Assembly (NCBI RefSeq): GCF_001651035.1
Contig: NZ_LXRG01000110.1
Span: 372,001 to 436,000, forward strand
Direction: 5' to 3'
DNA: 64,000 bases
From: Halomonas sp. ALS9
GTDB taxonomy: Bacteria; Pseudomonadota; Gammaproteobacteria; Pseudomonadales; Halomonadaceae
In this document: piece after piece, positions 29,949-39,802 of the stretch
Layout of the letters: the number at the start of each line of letters is the position of its first letter
Numbering within the stretch: the stretch's first letter is position 1
Position numbers and translations under genes: made by a program
Notes under the pieces: generated by a model
Told to the model about the DNA's origin: nothing
What the model saw: the letters and a program-made list of their open reading frames with translations, nothing else
The model's database searches: none

Positions 29949-30824
29949 CTACATGAGCAGGGCGAGTAGCACGGGCAGGTAAAACAGCGCTAATAACGTA
30001 GAGCAGAAGACCAAACTGGCCACATAGACAGGTTCGCGCTGGGCGCGCTGAGCAAAGAGATAGTTGAATACCGCCACCGGCATGCACATCTGCACCACTA
30101 AAATACTTTGAGCCAGGGGCGGCAGGCCTACCCAGCCTGCAATCAACCAGGCGACCCCAGCGGCGAGGGGCACGCGCACTAAGCTAAACCCAAGCCCGGA
30201 ACGCAGGTTCTTCACCTGAATGCTGGCCAGCGATACGCCTAGGGTAATCAGCATCAGCGGTACCGTGAACCCCGACATTAAATCTACCGTATTCGCCAGC
30301 CACGGCGGCAGGGAAGTGTCCGTCAGCAGCAGTGCCATGGAAATCGCGATGGCGTAGACCGTGGGCGTTTTAGCGAGGGTTTTGAGCGGGTTGCCTTGGC
30401 TGCTAAGCACGGCGCCTAAGGTGAACTGAAACAGTGAGACGGTCACCATTACGGTAATGCCATAGGCAAAACCGGCACTACCAAAGGCGTAAAGCACCAC
30501 GGGTAAGCCCATGTTGCCGGTATTAGGGTACATCATGGGGGCAAGCAGCACCCGCCAACTGCGGCGCAACAGTTTTGCTACCACAAAGGTAGCCGCCCCC
30601 ATGGTGAGAATCACCAACGCAGCGGCTAGCATCGTCTGGCCAAAAGTGTTGGCATCAATATCAGCGCCCGCCAGAGACGCCAACACCAGCGATGGGGTGC
30701 CAATGTTAAACACCAGTCGGGTAATGAAGTCGACCGGGTAGGGATGGCCTAGGCGTACCCACAAGTAGCCGAGCCCTGCACCCGCCAGCACGGGCGCCAT
30801 GACAGCAAAGAGTTCGGCGAGCAT
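29949..30824 (-). CDS. AEC-family permease
   Basis: 291 residues with about ten hydrophobic segments in two five-helix halves, as in auxin-efflux-carrier-type permeases (MLAELFAVMAPVLAGAGLGYLW, MMYPNTGNMGLPVVLYAFG, MPVAVFNYLFAQRA). Bacterial members move malonate, malate or other organic acids. The convergent/divergent layout gives no substrate. The LysR gene 79 bp upstream on the same strand may regulate it. Confidence 0.88.
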   Translation of the reverse strand: MLAELFAVMAPVLAGAGLGYLWVRLGHPYPVDFITRLVFNIGTPSLVLASLAGADIDANTFGQTMLAAALVILTMGAATFVVAKLLRRSWRVLLAPMMYPNTGNMGLPVVLYAFGSAGFAYGITVMVTVSLFQFTLGAVLSSQGNPLKTLAKTPTVYAIAISMALLLTDTSLPPWLANTVDLMSGFTVPLMLITLGVSLASIQVKNLRSGLGFSLVRVPLAAGVAWLIAGWVGLPPLAQSILVVQMCMPVAVFNYLFAQRAQREPVYVASLVFCSTLLALFYLPVLLALLM

Positions 30825-30903
30825 TTACAGTCCTTGGCTAATCGTTAGCCGCCTATTGTCGTTAATAAGCGGGCTAACTGGCAAGGTAAACACTCGAATT
30901 AAC

Positions 30904-31818
30904 TTACACAGTGGCGGGTGATGCGCGCCACGGAGCGGGCACCTGGCTACGTAAAAACTCTAAGAGCGCGTGGGTGCGGCGGGATTGATGGCCGTAGGCG
31001 TAGAGCAGCGTAATCGGTAGCGGCACCGGTTCCCAGCCGGGTAGGCAGTTGATCAGCTCGCCCGGATGATGCTGCTCGCGCTTGGCGGTTAACCAGTGGG
31101 AAAGCAAGCCTATCCCCTGGCTGCGCGCGATGGCGTCAATGTGCAGCGTGGTGATATCTACTCGCAGCCGTGAACGGGGTGGATTAAAGGTGTATTGGCC
31201 ATGCTCTGGGTGAGTGAGCAGCAGCCCATCAGAGGAGGTGCCCAGCAGGTCGATCCAGGCGTGCTGGTTCAACTCATCAGGGTGCTGAGGCGTGCCTGCA
31301 GAAGCTAAATAACGTGGGCTAGCATACAGTCCACGGGCTAAGTGTCCCAAACGCTCCTGGTTTAACCCACACTCGTGAGTCGGCCCCAACCAGACATGCA
31401 CGCTATTGCTGTGCATTTTGGTGGGTGGTGACTCTCGGGTATGCAGTGTCAACTCAACCTTTGGGTGGCGTTGTAAAAATGCCTCAATAGCACTCGCCAG
31501 CCAACTGCGCGCCAGGGCACCGTGCACCTCAAGGGTAATCTCGCCGCTAATTTCTTCACGCAGTTCTGCCAGTGCCTCCTGGCTATGCGCCGCCATCGAC
31601 AGAAGCTCGGTGCAGTAGTTATGAAACAGCAGTCCCGCTTCGGTGGGAATTAAGCGGTTGGCCTGGCGCCGCAGCAGCGGCTGGTTAAGCCGGGTTTCAA
31701 GCTGGCTGATGCGGCGACTCAGGGTCGATTTGGCTAACCCAAGCTTTTGCGCGCTGCGTGTCAAACTGCCCGTGGTCATCACATCGGCAAAGGCGGTCAG
31801 TTCGTCAAAGTCATACAT
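30904..31818 (-). CDS. LysR-family transcriptional regulator
   Basis: About 304 residues: N-terminal winged HTH (LTAFADVMTTGSLTRSAQKLGLAKSTLSRRISQLE) and effector domain. The start is placed at the ATG MYDFDEL (31818); a GTG 12 bp upstream is possible. It is divergent from the TonB receptor (216 bp between starts) and co-directional with the AEC permease. No ligand can be inferred. Confidence 0.9.
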   Translation of the reverse strand: MYDFDELTAFADVMTTGSLTRSAQKLGLAKSTLSRRISQLETRLNQPLLRRQANRLIPTEAGLLFHNYCTELLSMAAHSQEALAELREEISGEITLEVHGALARSWLASAIEAFLQRHPKVELTLHTRESPPTKMHSNSVHVWLGPTHECGLNQERLGHLARGLYASPRYLASAGTPQHPDELNQHAWIDLLGTSSDGLLLTHPEHGQYTFNPPRSRLRVDITTLHIDAIARSQGIGLLSHWLTAKREQHHPGELINCLPGWEPVPLPITLLYAYGHQSRRTHALLEFLRSQVPAPWRASPATV

Positions 31819-31951
31819 GGTCAGGCCCACGGGAAAAGGGTGAACGCTAATTGTGCCACTGTTTGGTACGAATGAAAATAATAGGCATTTGTGTTCCGGT
31901 ATGCTGAACGTACCGTCTCACCCCAATGTGCAAAGAGTGTGTAAAAATATT

Positions 31952-31970
31952 AATGCTAATAATTCGCATT
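31952..31970. promoter_or_regulatory. Fur-box-like palindrome upstream of the first TonB receptor
   Basis: AATGCTAATAATTCGCATT matches 16 of 19 positions of the Fur consensus AATGATAATNATTATCATT. It lies 64 bp before the receptor start, where binding would block the promoter under iron sufficiency. Regulation is inferred from the match and the gene content. Confidence 0.7.
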
Positions 31971-32033
31971 TGATAGAGCGGATACTTATCCACATTGCTC
32001 ACACACTTCTCAAACACTATGAAGGACGAAGTT

Positions 32034-33998
32034 ATGTCTCCCTGTTTGCGCCGTACGCTGCTGGCCAGCGCTATCTCTTCGCTTGCCAGTAGTGCTCTTT
32101 GGGCACAAGACGCGCCCCGCTTAGACGATATGGTGGTAACCGCGTCAGGCTTTGAACAGCAGATTACCAATGCACCCGCGTCTATCAGCGTGGTTTCCCG
32201 CGAAGAGTTGGAACAAGGCCACTATCAGAGTGTTACTGATGCGCTGCGCGATGTGCCCGGTGTGATTGTCACCGGTGGCGGGAGAGGGGATAACGGCCAA
32301 GACATTTCTATTCGCGGAATGCCCTCCCAGTACACACTGATATTGGTCGATGGTCGCCCGCAGAATTCCCGCGAGTCTCGCCCTAATGGCGATGCGGGTT
32401 TTGAGCAAGACTGGCTGCCGCCGCTACAGGCTATTGAGCGTATTGAAGTAGTGCGTGGGCCAATGTCGACGCTTTACGGCTCTGATGCGATTGGTGGCGT
32501 GATCAACGTGATAACCCGTAAAGTCGCCCAGCAGTGGCACGGCAATCTCCAACTCGACACCGTGCTGCAGGAAGACAGCGACTCCGGCGATAGCCGCCAA
32601 GCTAACTTTTATCTCAGTGGCCCGCTGGTGGGGGAGCGCTTAGGGCTTCAGCTCTACGGACGCACCTCTCAGCGTGACGAAGACAACATCGTTAACGGCT
32701 ACGAAGATAAAAGCCTGCAAAGCCTGACTGCGCGGTTGAGTTTTGCGGCGACTGATAACCATGACTTTACGGTTGAGGCCGGTATTACCGAGCAAGACCG
32801 CGAATCGCTGATGGGGCGCTCAGCACCCGCTGAAGGCTGTAAAGGGGGCTGCTCCGATAGCTTTAATGAATTCACTAACCAGCATGTTGCTGTGACCCAC
32901 AGCGGGCGTTTTGACTGGGGCACCAGCGAAACCTATCTGCAGCGAGAAAGTAGCGAAAACAAATCGCGGGATATTGAAATCACCAACACCACCGCCAAAA
33001 CCAGCGCGGTCATTCCGCTAGGGATGCATATGCTGACGATAGGCGCGAGCTACGAGGAAGAGGCGCTTGACGACAGTACGACGAATCAATTGCCTGGCTC
33101 TGATCGTAGTGAAATTGAGAATAGCCAGTGGGCAATTTTTGTAGAAGATGAGTGGATGCTCACCGATGCTTGGGCATTGACCGGCGGTTTACGTGTCGAT
33201 GACGACGATAACTACGGCAGCCACCTCAGCCCGCGCCTTTACAGCGTATGGAATATGACCCCTGACTGGACGTTGAAAGGCGGTGTCTCTACCGGCTACC
33301 GTGCGCCCAACCTGCGCGAGATCACCCCCGACTGGGGGCAGGTCAGCCGTGGCGGCAATATCTACGGGAACCCTGATCTTGAGCCAGAAACCTCGCTCAA
33401 TAAAGAGCTGGCCCTGCTTTACGCCAATGAAAATGGCTTAAATGGCGGCGTCACGGTGTTCCATAACGACTTTGACGATAAAATTACCCGCATCGCTTGC
33501 CCCATCGATATCTGTACGGATGGCGCCAATCAGTTTGGCAGTGATCCCACCTATCGTATTAACGTTGATGAAGCGGTGACCCAGGGCGTCGAGGCGAGTG
33601 TGGCTGCGCCGCTAAGCGATACCGTTGAGCTAACGGCCAGCTACACCTATACCGATAGCGAGCAAAAAAGCGGTGAGTATGCAGGCGAGCCGTTAACACA
33701 GCTGCCTAAGCACCAGGTATCCGCCTCGTTAGATTGGCAAGTCTCTGCCAAGTTGAGCCAATGGACAAAAGTCACCTACCGCGGCGAAGAGAGCCAGCCG
33801 ACTACCGGCCCTTCAAGCAGTGCCATTGTGGCTCCTTCCTACACCTTTGTAGATGCAGGCGTTGGCTATCAGTTGAACGAAAGTACTCAACTGAACGCGG
33901 GTATCTACAACCTGTTCGACGAAACGATCAACTATGACGAGTACGGCTATGTAGAAGATGGTCGTCGGGTTTGGTTAGGTCTCAACGTTGCCTTCTAA
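32034..33998 (+). CDS. TonB-dependent siderophore receptor (CirA/FepA type)
   Basis: 654-residue outer-membrane receptor: signal peptide (SSLASSALWAQ), TonB box (LDDMVVTASG), plug domain (APASISVVSREEL, DISIRGMPSQYTLILVDGR, IERIEVVRGPMSTLYGSDAIGGVINVITR), then a 22-strand barrel ending in ...WLGLNVAF with terminal phenylalanine. The family takes up catecholate siderophores or similar ferric complexes. The ATG at 32034 has AAGGA 8 bp upstream. Paralogous to the convergent receptor at 34212-36344 (same SGFEQ and APASISV motifs). Confidence 0.93.
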   Translation: MSPCLRRTLLASAISSLASSALWAQDAPRLDDMVVTASGFEQQITNAPASISVVSREELEQGHYQSVTDALRDVPGVIVTGGGRGDNGQDISIRGMPSQYTLILVDGRPQNSRESRPNGDAGFEQDWLPPLQAIERIEVVRGPMSTLYGSDAIGGVINVITRKVAQQWHGNLQLDTVLQEDSDSGDSRQANFYLSGPLVGERLGLQLYGRTSQRDEDNIVNGYEDKSLQSLTARLSFAATDNHDFTVEAGITEQDRESLMGRSAPAEGCKGGCSDSFNEFTNQHVAVTHSGRFDWGTSETYLQRESSENKSRDIEITNTTAKTSAVIPLGMHMLTIGASYEEEALDDSTTNQLPGSDRSEIENSQWAIFVEDEWMLTDAWALTGGLRVDDDDNYGSHLSPRLYSVWNMTPDWTLKGGVSTGYRAPNLREITPDWGQVSRGGNIYGNPDLEPETSLNKELALLYANENGLNGGVTVFHNDFDDKITRIACPIDICTDGANQFGSDPTYRINVDEAVTQGVEASVAAPLSDTVELTASYTYTDSEQKSGEYAGEPLTQLPKHQVSASLDWQVSAKLSQWTKVTYRGEESQPTTGPSSSAIVAPSYTFVDAGVGYQLNESTQLNAGIYNLFDETINYDEYGYVEDGRRVWLGLNVAF

Positions 33999-34030
33999 GC
34001 GCTAAGTTCCCGCTATAAACGCAACACCGA

Positions 34031-34060
34031 AGCGGCTATCCAGCGATAGCCGCTTTTTTT
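34031..34060 (+). terminator. Intrinsic terminator after the first receptor gene
   Basis: The 10-bp stem AGCGGCTATC / GATAGCCGCT is followed by TTTTTT, 33 bp after the stop. Confidence 0.92.
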
Positions 34061-34132
34061 GGCGGCTTTTTTTAAGAGCGTGGGAAAAGGGAGGGGGTAA
34101 GGAATAAGGGAAAAGGAGAGGGGGGGCGGAAA

Positions 34133-34160
34133 CAAAAAAGCCCCAGCGCATGGCCGGGGC
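34133..34160 (-). terminator. Intrinsic terminator after the second receptor gene
   Basis: Read on the minus strand, GCCCCGGC pairs with GCTGGGGC (one mismatch) around a short loop and is followed by TTTTTTG. It ends the 34212-36344 transcript. Confidence 0.8.
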
Positions 34161-34211
34161 AGAAGGAGAACATCGAAACAGAACATCGAAACAGTAGCGA
34201 GCTGAAACCGA

Positions 34212-36344
34212 TTAGAACTCGTAGCGAGCGGAGAGCCACAGGCGGCGGCCTTCTTCGCTATTGGCGTAAACGTTGCCAAAGCTGGTGCCATCGCCGTAGG
34301 CGCGGTAGTCGACAAAATCTTTGTCAAACAGGTTGTAGATGGTCGCGCTCAGATTAAGCTGATTGGTAACTGCGTAATTACCGCCCAAGTGAAACAGTGA
34401 GTAGGCTTTAAAGTCGCCCAGGTCATCAAACGAGGGTGCACCACGCACGCCGACACGATTACGGTAGCGCTCGCTGCGGTATTCTGCTGAGAGCCAGGTA
34501 TCAAGCTTTGCTGTTGCCTGCCAGCGCAGCGTGGCGTTAATGGCGTGTTCCGGGGTGTCCGTCAGCGGTTCGCCCTTGTTATCGCCACTCTTCTGTTCGC
34601 TATCGGTGTAGGTGTAATTGGCATTGACGCGCCAATCGGGGGCGAACTGGTAGCTGGTAGAGAGCTCAACCCCCTGTGTGATTGCCTCGTCGACATTGAC
34701 CTGTTGGCTGTAAGTGCCGTCAGGAATTAGCGGGTCATTTTCCACTAGGATATCGCTGCCGCTGGCAATCTTATCGTCAAACTGGTTGTGGAACAGCGTG
34801 GCGCTGGCAGTGAAACCCTGTTGGTTATCGTAATGGGCGCCGATCTCGCTGCTGGTGCTGGTTTCAGGCTCAAGACCGGGGTTACCAATAGTGAGTATCG
34901 TGCCCTGGCCCGTTACACCGTTAATGCCGTCATGCAGATCATTAAGCGACGGTGTTTTGTAGCCGCGGCTCACACCACCTTTCAATGTCCAGTTAGGCGT
35001 TGTGTTCCACACCAAGTAGCCGCGCGGGCTGAACTGGCTGCCAAAGGCGTCATGGTGATCGTAGCGTCCGCCCAGGGTTAGCGCTAAATCGTCGCGCAGC
35101 AGCCACTCATCTTCGGCAAACAGCGACCAGGTGGTCTGCTCAAAGGTCTCACCGGCCAAGCCATCGTCAAGCTCTGCCTCCCACCATTGCATACCCACGG
35201 TGGCCATATGATTGTCTAACGGCATGATGAATTTGCTGTCGAGCACGGTATTGGTGGTTTCCAACTCCCGCGGGGCTCCGCCGACAATGCTAGGAAAACC
35301 TTCATAAGCGACGCCCATATCGCCAGGGATCGTGCGGCCCTTGGTTTCGGTAGTGTTGCGCATCAGGCTAGACTCCAAGGTGCCCGAGGCAAAGCGTCCG
35401 GTGTGGCCAATGGCGATTTGTTCGCGCTCAAAACGTAGTTCGTTAGAATAGCCAGTGGCGCTACCAGGGGCCGGCGCGCAGCTACGGGTACGGCCATCCA
35501 GGGTGCCTAGCTGGCACTCGTCGTTGTCGTAGCGCTGACGGCTGACTTCACCATCGAGCCATAGGTCGTGGTCGTTGCTAGGCGTCCAGGTCAGTTTGCC
35601 GCCCAAACTATAGGTATCGCCTTCCACTGGGCTGGGGCCGCGCTGGTCGACTTCAATCGGGTCGCCGTTGTTGTCGGTATAGGTAAGCGCGGAAGCGTCG
35701 CGCTCATACATCCGCCCACGCAGTTGAATGCCCAGCGTATCTTCAATTAGCGGGCCACTGGTGTAGAGGTTAATCTCGCGGCGATCACCGAAGTCGCGAT
35801 CTTCGTTAAAGGTACTTTCGACCCCAACAGAGCCTGTCCACTCACGGCCCACCCGACGGGTAATAATATTGATGACACCGCCCATGGCATCAGAGCCATA
35901 CAGCGTCGACATCGGCCCGCGAATCACCTCAATGCGCTCAATGCTGGAAACGGGGGGAAAGAAGCTGGTCGAGGTTTCGCCAAAGCCATTGGGTGTCACG
36001 CTGCCCGCTGCATTCTGGCGACGGCCGTCGATCAGAATCAGCGTATAGTCGCTGGGCATGCCACGGATGCTAATGTTACTACCGCCGGTTTTGCCCACCG
36101 CGCCGCCTACATCCACCCCTTCAACGTTGCGCAGTGCGTCGGCGATGCTCGTCACCCGCGAACGCTCCAACTCTTCACGAGAGATCACCGAGATGCTGGC
36201 AGGCGCGTCGACCATTGCCTGCTCAAACCCACTGGCCGAGACAACGATGTTGTCCAGTTGCTGATTTTCTTGGGCGGAAGCGGTGCCTGCAGAAACAGCG
36301 AGCGTAACGGCGCTAGCAAGAACAGAGCGGGTAAAGCGTGGCAT
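34212..36344 (-). CDS. TonB-dependent siderophore receptor (CirA/FepA type), second copy
   Basis: 710 residues: signal peptide (AVSAGTASA|QEN), TonB box (LDNIVVSASG), plug (APASISVISREEL, NISIRGMPSDYTLILIDGR, IERIEVIRGPMSTLYGSDAMGGVINIITR), and a beta-barrel ending ...WLSARYEF. It resembles the receptor at 32034-33998 along its length but has different loops, suggesting a related ligand of different shape. Convergent with that paralogue and divergent from the iron ABC importer, with Fur-like sites in the promoter. Confidence 0.93.
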   Translation of the reverse strand: MPRFTRSVLASAVTLAVSAGTASAQENQQLDNIVVSASGFEQAMVDAPASISVISREELERSRVTSIADALRNVEGVDVGGAVGKTGGSNISIRGMPSDYTLILIDGRRQNAAGSVTPNGFGETSTSFFPPVSSIERIEVIRGPMSTLYGSDAMGGVINIITRRVGREWTGSVGVESTFNEDRDFGDRREINLYTSGPLIEDTLGIQLRGRMYERDASALTYTDNNGDPIEVDQRGPSPVEGDTYSLGGKLTWTPSNDHDLWLDGEVSRQRYDNDECQLGTLDGRTRSCAPAPGSATGYSNELRFEREQIAIGHTGRFASGTLESSLMRNTTETKGRTIPGDMGVAYEGFPSIVGGAPRELETTNTVLDSKFIMPLDNHMATVGMQWWEAELDDGLAGETFEQTTWSLFAEDEWLLRDDLALTLGGRYDHHDAFGSQFSPRGYLVWNTTPNWTLKGGVSRGYKTPSLNDLHDGINGVTGQGTILTIGNPGLEPETSTSSEIGAHYDNQQGFTASATLFHNQFDDKIASGSDILVENDPLIPDGTYSQQVNVDEAITQGVELSTSYQFAPDWRVNANYTYTDSEQKSGDNKGEPLTDTPEHAINATLRWQATAKLDTWLSAEYRSERYRNRVGVRGAPSFDDLGDFKAYSLFHLGGNYAVTNQLNLSATIYNLFDKDFVDYRAYGDGTSFGNVYANSEEGRRLWLSARYEF

Positions 36345-36376
36345 ATTATTCCCCTTGATGACGATAACTGTTAGCT

Positions 36377-36395
36377 AATGATACTAATTATCAAA
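36377..36395. promoter_or_regulatory. Fur-box-like palindrome upstream of the second TonB receptor
   Basis: AATGATACTAATTATCAAA matches 16 of 19 positions of the Fur consensus and lies 33 bp before the minus-strand receptor start. It is the best-placed repressor site for that gene. Confidence 0.72.
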
Positions 36396-36552
36396 TAAGG
36401 GCGAGAGTCTAAAAAGAAAAGTTCCCAAATACGAGGCGGTAGCGAGGAACATTGCGTTGCGTAAAGTGAAACGCCGGTGAGGTGTCTGGTTGTACAAATG
36501 CGGTTGCACAAAATGGAACACGCTATTCGCAGGAATAGTAGTGCAAGTGTTT

Positions 36553-36571
36553 TTGAGAATCGTTACTATCC
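36553..36571. promoter_or_regulatory. Possible Fur box upstream of the iron ABC importer
   Basis: TTGAGAATCGTTACTATCC contains the GAGAAT...ACTATC pair typical of weaker Fur sites and lies about 33 bp before the binding-protein gene. The match to consensus is poorer than for the other sites. Confidence 0.5.
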
Positions 36572-36603
36572 ATTTTAATATACCGTATTGAGAGATATCC
36601 ATA

Positions 36604-37614
36604 GTGGCTAAAATGCTAGTTAAAACGGCGCGGGTTACAACGGCGATGGCTAAAAAGACGATGGCTAAAACGACCTCAGTGGCCGCTATCCTCACTAAAA
36701 GTGCCCGCTTAAGTATGGCAAGCGTGTTACTAAGCGCTTTAGCGATAGGCACCGCGCAGGCACGCACACTAGATACAGCCTTTGGTGAGGTAGACGTAGA
36801 GGGAACGCCTGAACGCGTGATAACGCTTTACGAGGGCGCGCTAGACGCAGCCCTTGCGGCTGGCATTACGCCCTTAGGTGCCGTCACCACTCGCGGTGGC
36901 GATAATGTCGCCGAGTACGTGGAAGCCTATTTAGGCAATGACCGCCCCGCGATTATGGGGGTGGTGCGCGAGATCAATATTGAAGCCGTGCTGGCGCAGC
37001 AGCCGGATCTGATTTTGGCGCCCGCCCAGCTTTCTGATGAACAGTACCAACTGCTTTCACGTATTGCGCCAACCGTTGTTCCGCATACCCAGCCATTAGC
37101 CGCGGATAACTGGGAAGCTGAGGCGCGACTTTACGGCGAAGCGTTAAACCGTGAAGAAGCCATTGAGGATGCCATTGCCGCGGTAGATCAGCGCACTGCA
37201 GAGCTGGCTGACGCGCTAGCCGCCGCCGACGTAAGCGGCACCGTCTTTTTAGTCCGCTGGATGCCTGGTGGCCCGATGGTAATGTCGGAAAACCTGATTG
37301 CCACAGGTCTGCTGGAGCGGGTTGGCCTGGATGTGCAAGGTGCGGATCTGATCGGTGAGCGCGGTGTACACAGCGATGTGCTCAGCCTGGAAAACCTTGC
37401 CGAGATAGACGGTGACTGGCTCTTCCTGGCCACCCTCAACGAAGATGGTCAACAGGCCTTGGACGCCGCTAAACAAAGCCCTGCGTTCACTCGCCTCAAT
37501 GTGGTTCAGCAAGAGCAGGTGGTGCCAGTGAATGGCCAGCTGTGGAGTAGTGCCAATGGCCCGCTGGCCGCGCAAGCGATTCTTGATGATATAGAGGCTG
37601 CGCTGTTGCCGTGA
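36604..37614 (+). CDS. Iron-siderophore ABC transporter, substrate-binding protein
   Basis: 336 residues: long basic N-terminus with repeated Lys/Thr/Ala stretches, signal segment ending IGTAQA|RTLDTAFG, then a class III binding-protein fold (VDVEGTPERVITLYEGALDAALAAG; INIEAVLAQQPDLILAPAQLSDEQYQ). It delivers ferric siderophore to the permease pair downstream. A GTG start at 36604 gives about 30 unusual residues before the signal peptide; an internal ATG may be used. Its stop overlaps the permease GTG start. First gene of the importer operon. Confidence 0.9.
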   Translation: MAKMLVKTARVTTAMAKKTMAKTTSVAAILTKSARLSMASVLLSALAIGTAQARTLDTAFGEVDVEGTPERVITLYEGALDAALAAGITPLGAVTTRGGDNVAEYVEAYLGNDRPAIMGVVREINIEAVLAQQPDLILAPAQLSDEQYQLLSRIAPTVVPHTQPLAADNWEAEARLYGEALNREEAIEDAIAAVDQRTAELADALAAADVSGTVFLVRWMPGGPMVMSENLIATGLLERVGLDVQGADLIGERGVHSDVLSLENLAEIDGDWLFLATLNEDGQQALDAAKQSPAFTRLNVVQQEQVVPVNGQLWSSANGPLAAQAILDDIEAALLP

Positions 37615-38636
37615 CGGTTCCACGTTTTGCAACGCCTGCCATCAGGCGTGCCTCACCTCGTCTGCTAATGATGCTGCTACTCACCGCCCTTGTGGCGGTG
37701 AGTGGCGTTAGTTTATTGATTGGCGCGGGCAGCGTTGGCCCCGGCAGGGTGTTGGCGCTGCTAAGCGGCGCCCAGGACAGCGAAGCGCGCTTTATTGTTT
37801 GGGAACTGCGCGCCCCGCGTACCTTAATCGGCATTGCGGTAGGCATGGCATTAGGCGTTGCCGGGGCGCTGCTGCAAGCGGTTGCCCGCAACCCACTGGC
37901 CGAGCCAGGGCTTTTAGGGGTTAGCGCGGGGGCGGCGTTTGCCGTGGCGCTGGCCCTGGTGCTGGGGGCCAGCGCCGCCACTTTGCGCATTTCAGTCGCG
38001 CAGCTCGGCGCCTTGGTGGGCTGCGTGTGCGTCTTAAGCGTGGCGCGCTTTCGCGGTGTGGGTAACGACCCGATCCGGCTTGTGCTCGCCGGGGCAGCGT
38101 TTTCGGGTCTGCTGGCGTCATTAACTTCATTGCTACTGCTATACGACCAGCGTGCCGCTGACGAAATTCGTTTCTGGGTCATTGGCAGTGTGGCTGGCCG
38201 CCGCTTAAACGACTTGTTCGCTGTGTTGCCGAGTATGCTGGTGGCATCGGTTGTTGTGGCGTTGATCGCCCGGCCATTAGCCGCGCTGGCGTTAGGCGAG
38301 AGAGTTGCTTCTGGTTTAGGCCACCACCCCAACCTTATCCGTTGGTTGGTCGTGGCCTGCGTGGCATTACTGGTGGGTGCTGCCACCGCTATCGCAGGGC
38401 CAATTGCTTTTGTTGGGTTGGTGGTGCCGTTTGTGGCTCGTGCATTCGCCGGGCCGGATATTCGCCGTACGCTACTATTTTGCCTGCCCATCGGGCCGCT
38501 GATGGTACTCGCCGCCGATATCATCTCCCGCGTAGTGGTGGCGCCTTCAGAACTACCCCTGGGCGTGCTCACGGCGTTATGTGGCGCCCCCGTTTTAGTA
38601 GCGGTTGTACGTGCGCGCCGCTTACCGATGTTATGA
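37611..38636 (+). CDS. Iron-siderophore ABC transporter, first permease (FecCD type)
   Basis: 341 residues, about nine to ten membrane spans, with the FecCD hallmarks ELRAPRTLIGIAVGMALGVAGALLQAVARNPLAEPGLLGVSAGAA and GPIAFVGLVVPFVARA. The GTG start overlaps the stop of the binding protein (GTGA), and the gene ends in an ATGA overlap with the second permease. Two separate permeases imply a heterodimeric channel like FecC/FecD or FepD/FepG. Confidence 0.93.
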   Translation: MTVPRFATPAIRRASPRLLMMLLLTALVAVSGVSLLIGAGSVGPGRVLALLSGAQDSEARFIVWELRAPRTLIGIAVGMALGVAGALLQAVARNPLAEPGLLGVSAGAAFAVALALVLGASAATLRISVAQLGALVGCVCVLSVARFRGVGNDPIRLVLAGAAFSGLLASLTSLLLLYDQRAADEIRFWVIGSVAGRRLNDLFAVLPSMLVASVVVALIARPLAALALGERVASGLGHHPNLIRWLVVACVALLVGAATAIAGPIAFVGLVVPFVARAFAGPDIRRTLLFCLPIGPLMVLAADIISRVVVAPSELPLGVLTALCGAPVLVAVVRARRLPML

Positions 38637-39802
38637 GTGGGTTTATGAAAAGCGCATCAAGGCCTTCTGAATCAATGACTGGCTCAACGGGTAAATCTGC
38701 TGCCATGCCTTTCTCTTATGCTACCCAAGCGGTTTCGGGAAAAAACGGCAGCGTATCGCCGCCTCCAGGGTACTGGCGTTTAGCCTGGCGACATCAACAG
38801 GGTGTGCGCAGCGTCCTGTTTGAACAGCGTGCGGTGGTGGTCAACCTGGGGCTATTGGGCGCGCTGCTGGTTGCCAGCGTTATCTATTTGAGTCTCGGCA
38901 GCGTTAAAGTCGCGCCAGTGGCGGTGCTGCAGGCGCTGTTGGGCAATGCGGATATGATGGCGACCTTTGTCGTGCAAGAGCTACGCCTGCCACGTTTGGC
39001 CGCTGCCTGTTTCACTGGGGCCGCCTTCGCATTAGCGGGCATCTTAATGCAGACCCTGGCCCGCAATCGCCTGGCAACGCCCGGTATTATCGGTATTGAT
39101 AATGGCGCGACGGCGTTTGCGGTGGCCTCTATAGTGGGTGTCGGCTTTTCCATCGCGCCGCCCGCCATGGCGTTAGCCGGGGCAACCACCGCAGCGGTAC
39201 TCACTTTCGGGCTAGCCGCGGGCAGTGGTACCCAAGGCTACCGCTTTATTGTCGCGGGGATTGGCGTGGGCGCGGTGTTTGGCGCGGTGACGCAACTGAT
39301 GCTGGCGCGAGTCGCGATTGACACCGCCAATGCCGCCTACCCATGGACGGTTGGCTCGCTCAATGCTCGCCCCAGCGGCGCACTTCAATTACTCATGCTT
39401 GGGCTAGCGATAGGGCTGGCCACGGCAATGGCGTTAGCCCGCTCGCTCACACTGCTGCGTTTCAAGGATGCCACCGCCAGCGGGTTAGGCGTGAACGTCA
39501 AACGGCGCCGGTTGGAAGTGTTGCTGCTGTCTGTCGCGCTAACCGGGCTGGCGGTCGCCGTTGCCGGGCCGGTGGGCATGGTGGGGTTGATTGGCCCCGA
39601 GATTGCCCGGTCGCTGTCGAGCTCCCGTAGCGTACCGGTTTTGGCGGCAACGCTGGCGGGGGCGCTGGTCATGGTGCTCGCCGACTTGGCCGGCCGTACG
39701 CTGCTGGCGCCTATCGAGATTCCGGTGGGCATTGTTACCGCCGTGGTCGGCGGGCCTTGGTTACTTTGGATATTAATGCGTCCCCAACGGAGTTTTACAT
39801 GA
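38633..39802 (+). CDS. Iron-siderophore ABC transporter, second permease (FecCD type)
   Basis: 389 residues. The first 70 or so (MSGFMKSASRPSES..., up to the first membrane span) are a hydrophilic extension not usual for the family; the rest is a FecCD permease (ELRLPRLAAACFTGAAFALAGILMQTLARNRLATPGIIGID; GPVGMVGLIGPEIARSL). The start at 38633 is set by ATGA overlap with the preceding gene. The frame stays open further upstream, but only within the first permease, so that is not the same protein. Confidence 0.9.
   Translation: MSGFMKSASRPSESMTGSTGKSAAMPFSYATQAVSGKNGSVSPPPGYWRLAWRHQQGVRSVLFEQRAVVVNLGLLGALLVASVIYLSLGSVKVAPVAVLQALLGNADMMATFVVQELRLPRLAAACFTGAAFALAGILMQTLARNRLATPGIIGIDNGATAFAVASIVGVGFSIAPPAMALAGATTAAVLTFGLAAGSGTQGYRFIVAGIGVGAVFGAVTQLMLARVAIDTANAAYPWTVGSLNARPSGALQLLMLGLAIGLATAMALARSLTLLRFKDATASGLGVNVKRRRLEVLLLSVALTGLAVAVAGPVGMVGLIGPEIARSLSSSRSVPVLAATLAGALVMVLADLAGRTLLAPIEIPVGIVTAVVGGPWLLWILMRPQRSFT

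Noticed and set aside
38342..38632. Upstream extension of the second iron permease
   Set aside because: The frame is open but lies fully inside the first permease gene; the ATGA overlap at 38633 gives a normal operon start.
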